DNA from: Flavobacterium sp.
GTDB taxonomy: Bacteria > Bacteroidota > Bacteroidia > Flavobacteriales > Flavobacteriaceae
Reading direction: 5' to 3'
Assembly: GCF_027533505.1 (NCBI RefSeq)
Contig: NZ_JAPZUB010000004.1
Span: 45,690 to 109,689 of the forward strand
Length of the DNA stretch: 64,000 bases
Every line of letters begins with the position of its first letter. Within the stretch, counting starts at the first letter, position 1. The translations under genes were made by a program, and so were the position numbers. The notes below the pieces were generated by a model. It saw only the letters and a list, made by a program, of their open reading frames with translations, was not told the DNA's origin and ran no database searches. This document shows positions 62,137-64,000 of the stretch, one piece after another.

Positions 62137-62814
62137 TTATCGATCAAGCAAGTCGGGGCGACGGTTTTGGGTATGTTCAATAGCTTTCTCTTCACGCCAT
62201 TGGTCGATTTTGGCAGCATGACCGCTTAACAATACGTCGGGAACTCTCCATCCTTTATAATCGGCGGGTCGGGTGTAAATGGGAGGGGAAAGTAAATTGT
62301 CTTGAAAACTATCCGTCAACGCCGAAGTTTCATCGCTCAATACGCCCGGAATCAGTCGAATCAAAGCGTCAGCAAGAACTAAAGCACCAAGTTCACCGCC
62401 CGAAAGCACATAGTCGCCGATCGAAATTTCTTTGGTGATAAAGTGGTCGCGAACCCGTTGGTCTACTCCTTTATAATGTCCGCAAAGAATAATGATGTTT
62501 TCATACAACGACATCGCATTTGCCATCCCTTGGTGTAAGGTTTCCCCATCGGGTGTCATGTAAATGATTTCGTCGTAGTCGCGTTCACTTTTTAATTGCG
62601 TTATGCATTTATCGATGGGTTCAACCATCATCACCATCCCCGCGCCACCACCATAAGGGTAATCGTCTACACTTTTATATTTATTGGTGGTATAATCCCG
62701 AAGGTTATGAAAATACACTTCAACCAATCCTTTTTCAATAGCGCGTTTCATAATCGAAGCTTCAAAAGGACTGCGAAGAAGTTCAGGAACAACGGTGATG
62801 ATATCAATGCGCAT
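62137..62814 (-). CDS. trmD: tRNA (guanine37-N1)-methyltransferase
   Basis: TrmD methylates G37 to prevent frameshifting. The 225-residue SPOUT enzyme shows [10 protein letters not shown] at the N-terminus, [14 protein letters not shown] with the SAM-binding region, [17 protein letters not shown] and the trefoil-knot segment [20 protein letters not shown]. The C-terminal helical domain carries [20 protein letters not shown] and [17 protein letters not shown]. Length is standard. rplS follows 159 nt later. Confidence 0.97.
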   Translation of the reverse strand: MRIDIITVVPELLRSPFEASIMKRAIEKGLVEVYFHNLRDYTTNKYKSVDDYPYGGGAGMVMMVEPIDKCITQLKSERDYDEIIYMTPDGETLHQGMANAMSLYENIIILCGHYKGVDQRVRDHFITKEISIGDYVLSGGELGALVLADALIRLIPGVLSDETSALTDSFQDNLLSPPIYTRPADYKGWRVPDVLLSGHAAKIDQWREEKAIEHTQNRRPDLLDR

Positions 62815-62887
62815 GGGTCATTTTTTGGACAAAGGTAATAAAGCAATTGGATTGAAATGGGTATTTTTAAAGTTGGCAGAATAAGTT

Positions 62888-62895
62888 TACCTTTG
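62888..62895 (+). promoter_or_regulatory. Probable -7 element of the PPIase gene
   Basis: TACCTTTG fits TAnnTTTG and lies 25 nt before the ATG at 62921. Confidence 0.55.
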
Positions 62896-62920
62896 CCGCT
62901 TTATTTTTAATCGTTATACA

Positions 62921-63853
62921 ATGGAAAATGGTATATATGCTAAATTCAACACCTCTCGTGGTGCGATTTTAGTAAAATTAACACACGATTTAACGCCGGG
63001 TACGGTAGGTAATTTTGTGGGTTTGGCTGAAGGTCAATTAGAGAATGAGGCACGTCCTATGGGAAAACCGTATTATGATGGCTTGAAATTTCATCGTGTA
63101 ATTCCCGACTTTATGATTCAGGGCGGTTGTCCGCAAGGCATTGGTTCTGGGGGACCCGGCTATCAATTTGACGATGAGTTTCATCCCGAATTGGTGCATA
63201 GCGGTCCAGGCGTGTTGTCGATGGCCAATGCGGGTCCGGGTACCAACGGTTCTCAGTTTTTCATCACACATGTAGCAACGCCTTGGCTAGACGGAAAACA
63301 TACGGTTTTTGGTCATGTGGTAGAAGGGCAATCTGTGGTTGATGCCGTACAACAAAACGATGTAATCGATAGTATTGAAATCATTCGTCAGGGCGACGAA
63401 GCTAAACAATGGAATGCTATTGAAGCGTTTCGAACGTTTGAAGGATCGCGCGAGAAACGTCTTGCCGAAGCGAAACGTCAAGCCGAAGCGGCCGTAGAAA
63501 AATTAGCTGCCGGTTTTCAAAAAACGGAGAGCGGTTTACGGTACCAAATCATTCAAAAAGGAAACGGAAAAAAAGCCGAGAAAGGACGTACAGTTTCGGT
63601 TCACTATACGGGAGCTTTAGACAACGGAAAAGTATTCGACAGTTCCTATGGACGCAAAAAGCCTATTGAGTTTCCCTTAGGAAAAGGGTATGTCATTGAA
63701 GGTTGGGACGAGGGGATTGCCTTGCTCCACGTGGGTGATAAGGCTCGTTTTGTGATTCCTTCCTATTTAGGATATGGTGCAGCAGGTGCTGGAGGGGTGA
63801 TTCCTCCCGATGCGACCCTAGTCTTTGATGTGGAATTAATGGATGTTAAATAA
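62921..63853 (+). CDS. Cyclophilin-FKBP fusion peptidyl-prolyl isomerase
   Basis: The 310-residue protein joins two unrelated prolyl isomerases. The cyclophilin domain (about 5-155) shows [34 protein letters not shown] and [16 protein letters not shown] charged helical linker (about 160-205, [20 protein letters not shown]) leads to an FKBP domain (about 208-310: [58 protein letters not shown]). There is no signal peptide, so it is probably a cytoplasmic folding factor. Both active sites look intact. Confidence 0.94.
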   Translation: MENGIYAKFNTSRGAILVKLTHDLTPGTVGNFVGLAEGQLENEARPMGKPYYDGLKFHRVIPDFMIQGGCPQGIGSGGPGYQFDDEFHPELVHSGPGVLSMANAGPGTNGSQFFITHVATPWLDGKHTVFGHVVEGQSVVDAVQQNDVIDSIEIIRQGDEAKQWNAIEAFRTFEGSREKRLAEAKRQAEAAVEKLAAGFQKTESGLRYQIIQKGNGKKAEKGRTVSVHYTGALDNGKVFDSSYGRKKPIEFPLGKGYVIEGWDEGIALLHVGDKARFVIPSYLGYGAAGAGGVIPPDATLVFDVELMDVK

Positions 63854-63866
63854 ATAGAGAAAGAAG

Positions 63867-63901
63867 CCGTCTCAATACTAAAATTTTGAGACGGTTTTTT
63901 T
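63867..63901 (+). terminator. Terminator after the PPIase gene
   Basis: CCGTCTCAA / TTGAGACGG with a 10-nt loop and a seven-T tract. Confidence 0.88.
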
Positions 63902-63957
63902 ATTTGATTAAACTTTCATCAAAAGTTTACTATTTTAAAATGAGTTTAAAATTGCCT

Positions 63958-64000
63958 TTAAGCTGCAATTTTCTTTCTTAAGTTGTGTGCTAAAGCCATT
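63958..64000 (-). CDS. Possible transposase, last 13 codons only
   Basis: At the right edge the reverse strand reads MALAHNLRKKIAA and then a stop (63960-63958). A C-terminus of the type AHNLRKxxA resembles the end of DDE transposases such as those of the IS1182 group. Only 13 residues are visible, so this is a tentative call. The AT-rich 56 nt before the stop contain no clear terminal inverted repeat that I can pair without the other end. Confidence 0.35.
   Translation of the reverse strand, partial: MALAHNLRKKIAA

Overview
The window comes from a Gram-negative member of the Bacteroidetes, most likely a Flavobacterium or a close relative in the Flavobacteriaceae. The evidence is direct: several upstream regions carry the Bacteroidetes -7 promoter element TAnnTTTG, classical Shine-Dalgarno sites are scarce, there are TonB-dependent receptors with N-terminal carboxypeptidase-regulatory-like domains, a subtilase with a type IX secretion C-terminal domain, a PafA-type phosphatase, and families typical of the phylum (DUF4199, DUF4249, YidC of about 630 residues, PBP1+LysM protein). 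Gene density is high and most of the window is ordinary chromosomal backbone.

Layout. 1-6.2 kb: start of a carboxypeptidase-regulatory-like protein, aroQ, an abundant-type outer membrane beta-barrel, xerD, a PAS histidine kinase with an overlapping single-domain response regulator, and rny. 6.2-7.0 kb: a probable 6S RNA directly downstream of zapA and a small coiled-coil gene. 7.2-12.1 kb: M23 peptidase, TonB receptor and EF-hand-like lipoprotein in one tight transcription unit. 12.2-17.3 kb: a reverse-strand operon (DUF4199, GT2 glycosyltransferase, phosphosugar mutase, MsbA-like ABC exporter) suggestive of envelope glycan work. 17.5-24.7 kb: ribosomal protein L31 type B, a GlmU-like nucleotidyltransferase, mtaB, an AT-rich beta-lactamase-fold lipoprotein, small genes and a lytic transglycosylase. 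25-26.2 kb: a small AT-rich membrane protein and a gene-free stretch full of 7-bp tandem repeats. 26.2-34.7 kb: methyltransferase, guaA, LysM/PBP1 protein, OsmC, DUF3820, pyrG, yidC. 35-43.6 kb: fasciclin lipoprotein, MORN-like protein, mnmA, T9SS subtilase, nitronate monooxygenase-like protein, PafA phosphatase, YitT. 43.6-52.2 kb: lysA, sucC, small genes, a 19-unit 7-bp repeat array, an esterase, uvrB. 52.4-55.2 kb: a four-gene operon of thioredoxin-like protein, ApbE, a tiny Cys-tailed DUF4266 lipoprotein and a DUF3570 outer-membrane protein. 55.3-64 kb: thiamine pyrophosphokinase, a TonB receptor plus DUF4249 lipoprotein pair, icd, trmD-rplS, a cyclophilin-FKBP fusion and, at the very edge, what looks like the last codons of a transposase.

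The most interesting material is (i) the Trx-ApbE-DUF4266-DUF3570 operon, which looks like a dedicated cofactor or redox maturation system around a 69-residue lipoprotein ending in GGGCGCN, and (ii) short tandem repeat arrays with a strict 7-bp (occasionally 8-bp) period, each with a fixed core of about 4 nt and variable remaining positions, placed at several separate intergenic sites and on both strands. Dispersed hairpin-bearing intergenic repeats and a probable 6S RNA add to the non-coding content. No CRISPR array, rRNA operon, tRNA gene, prophage or complete insertion sequence was seen.
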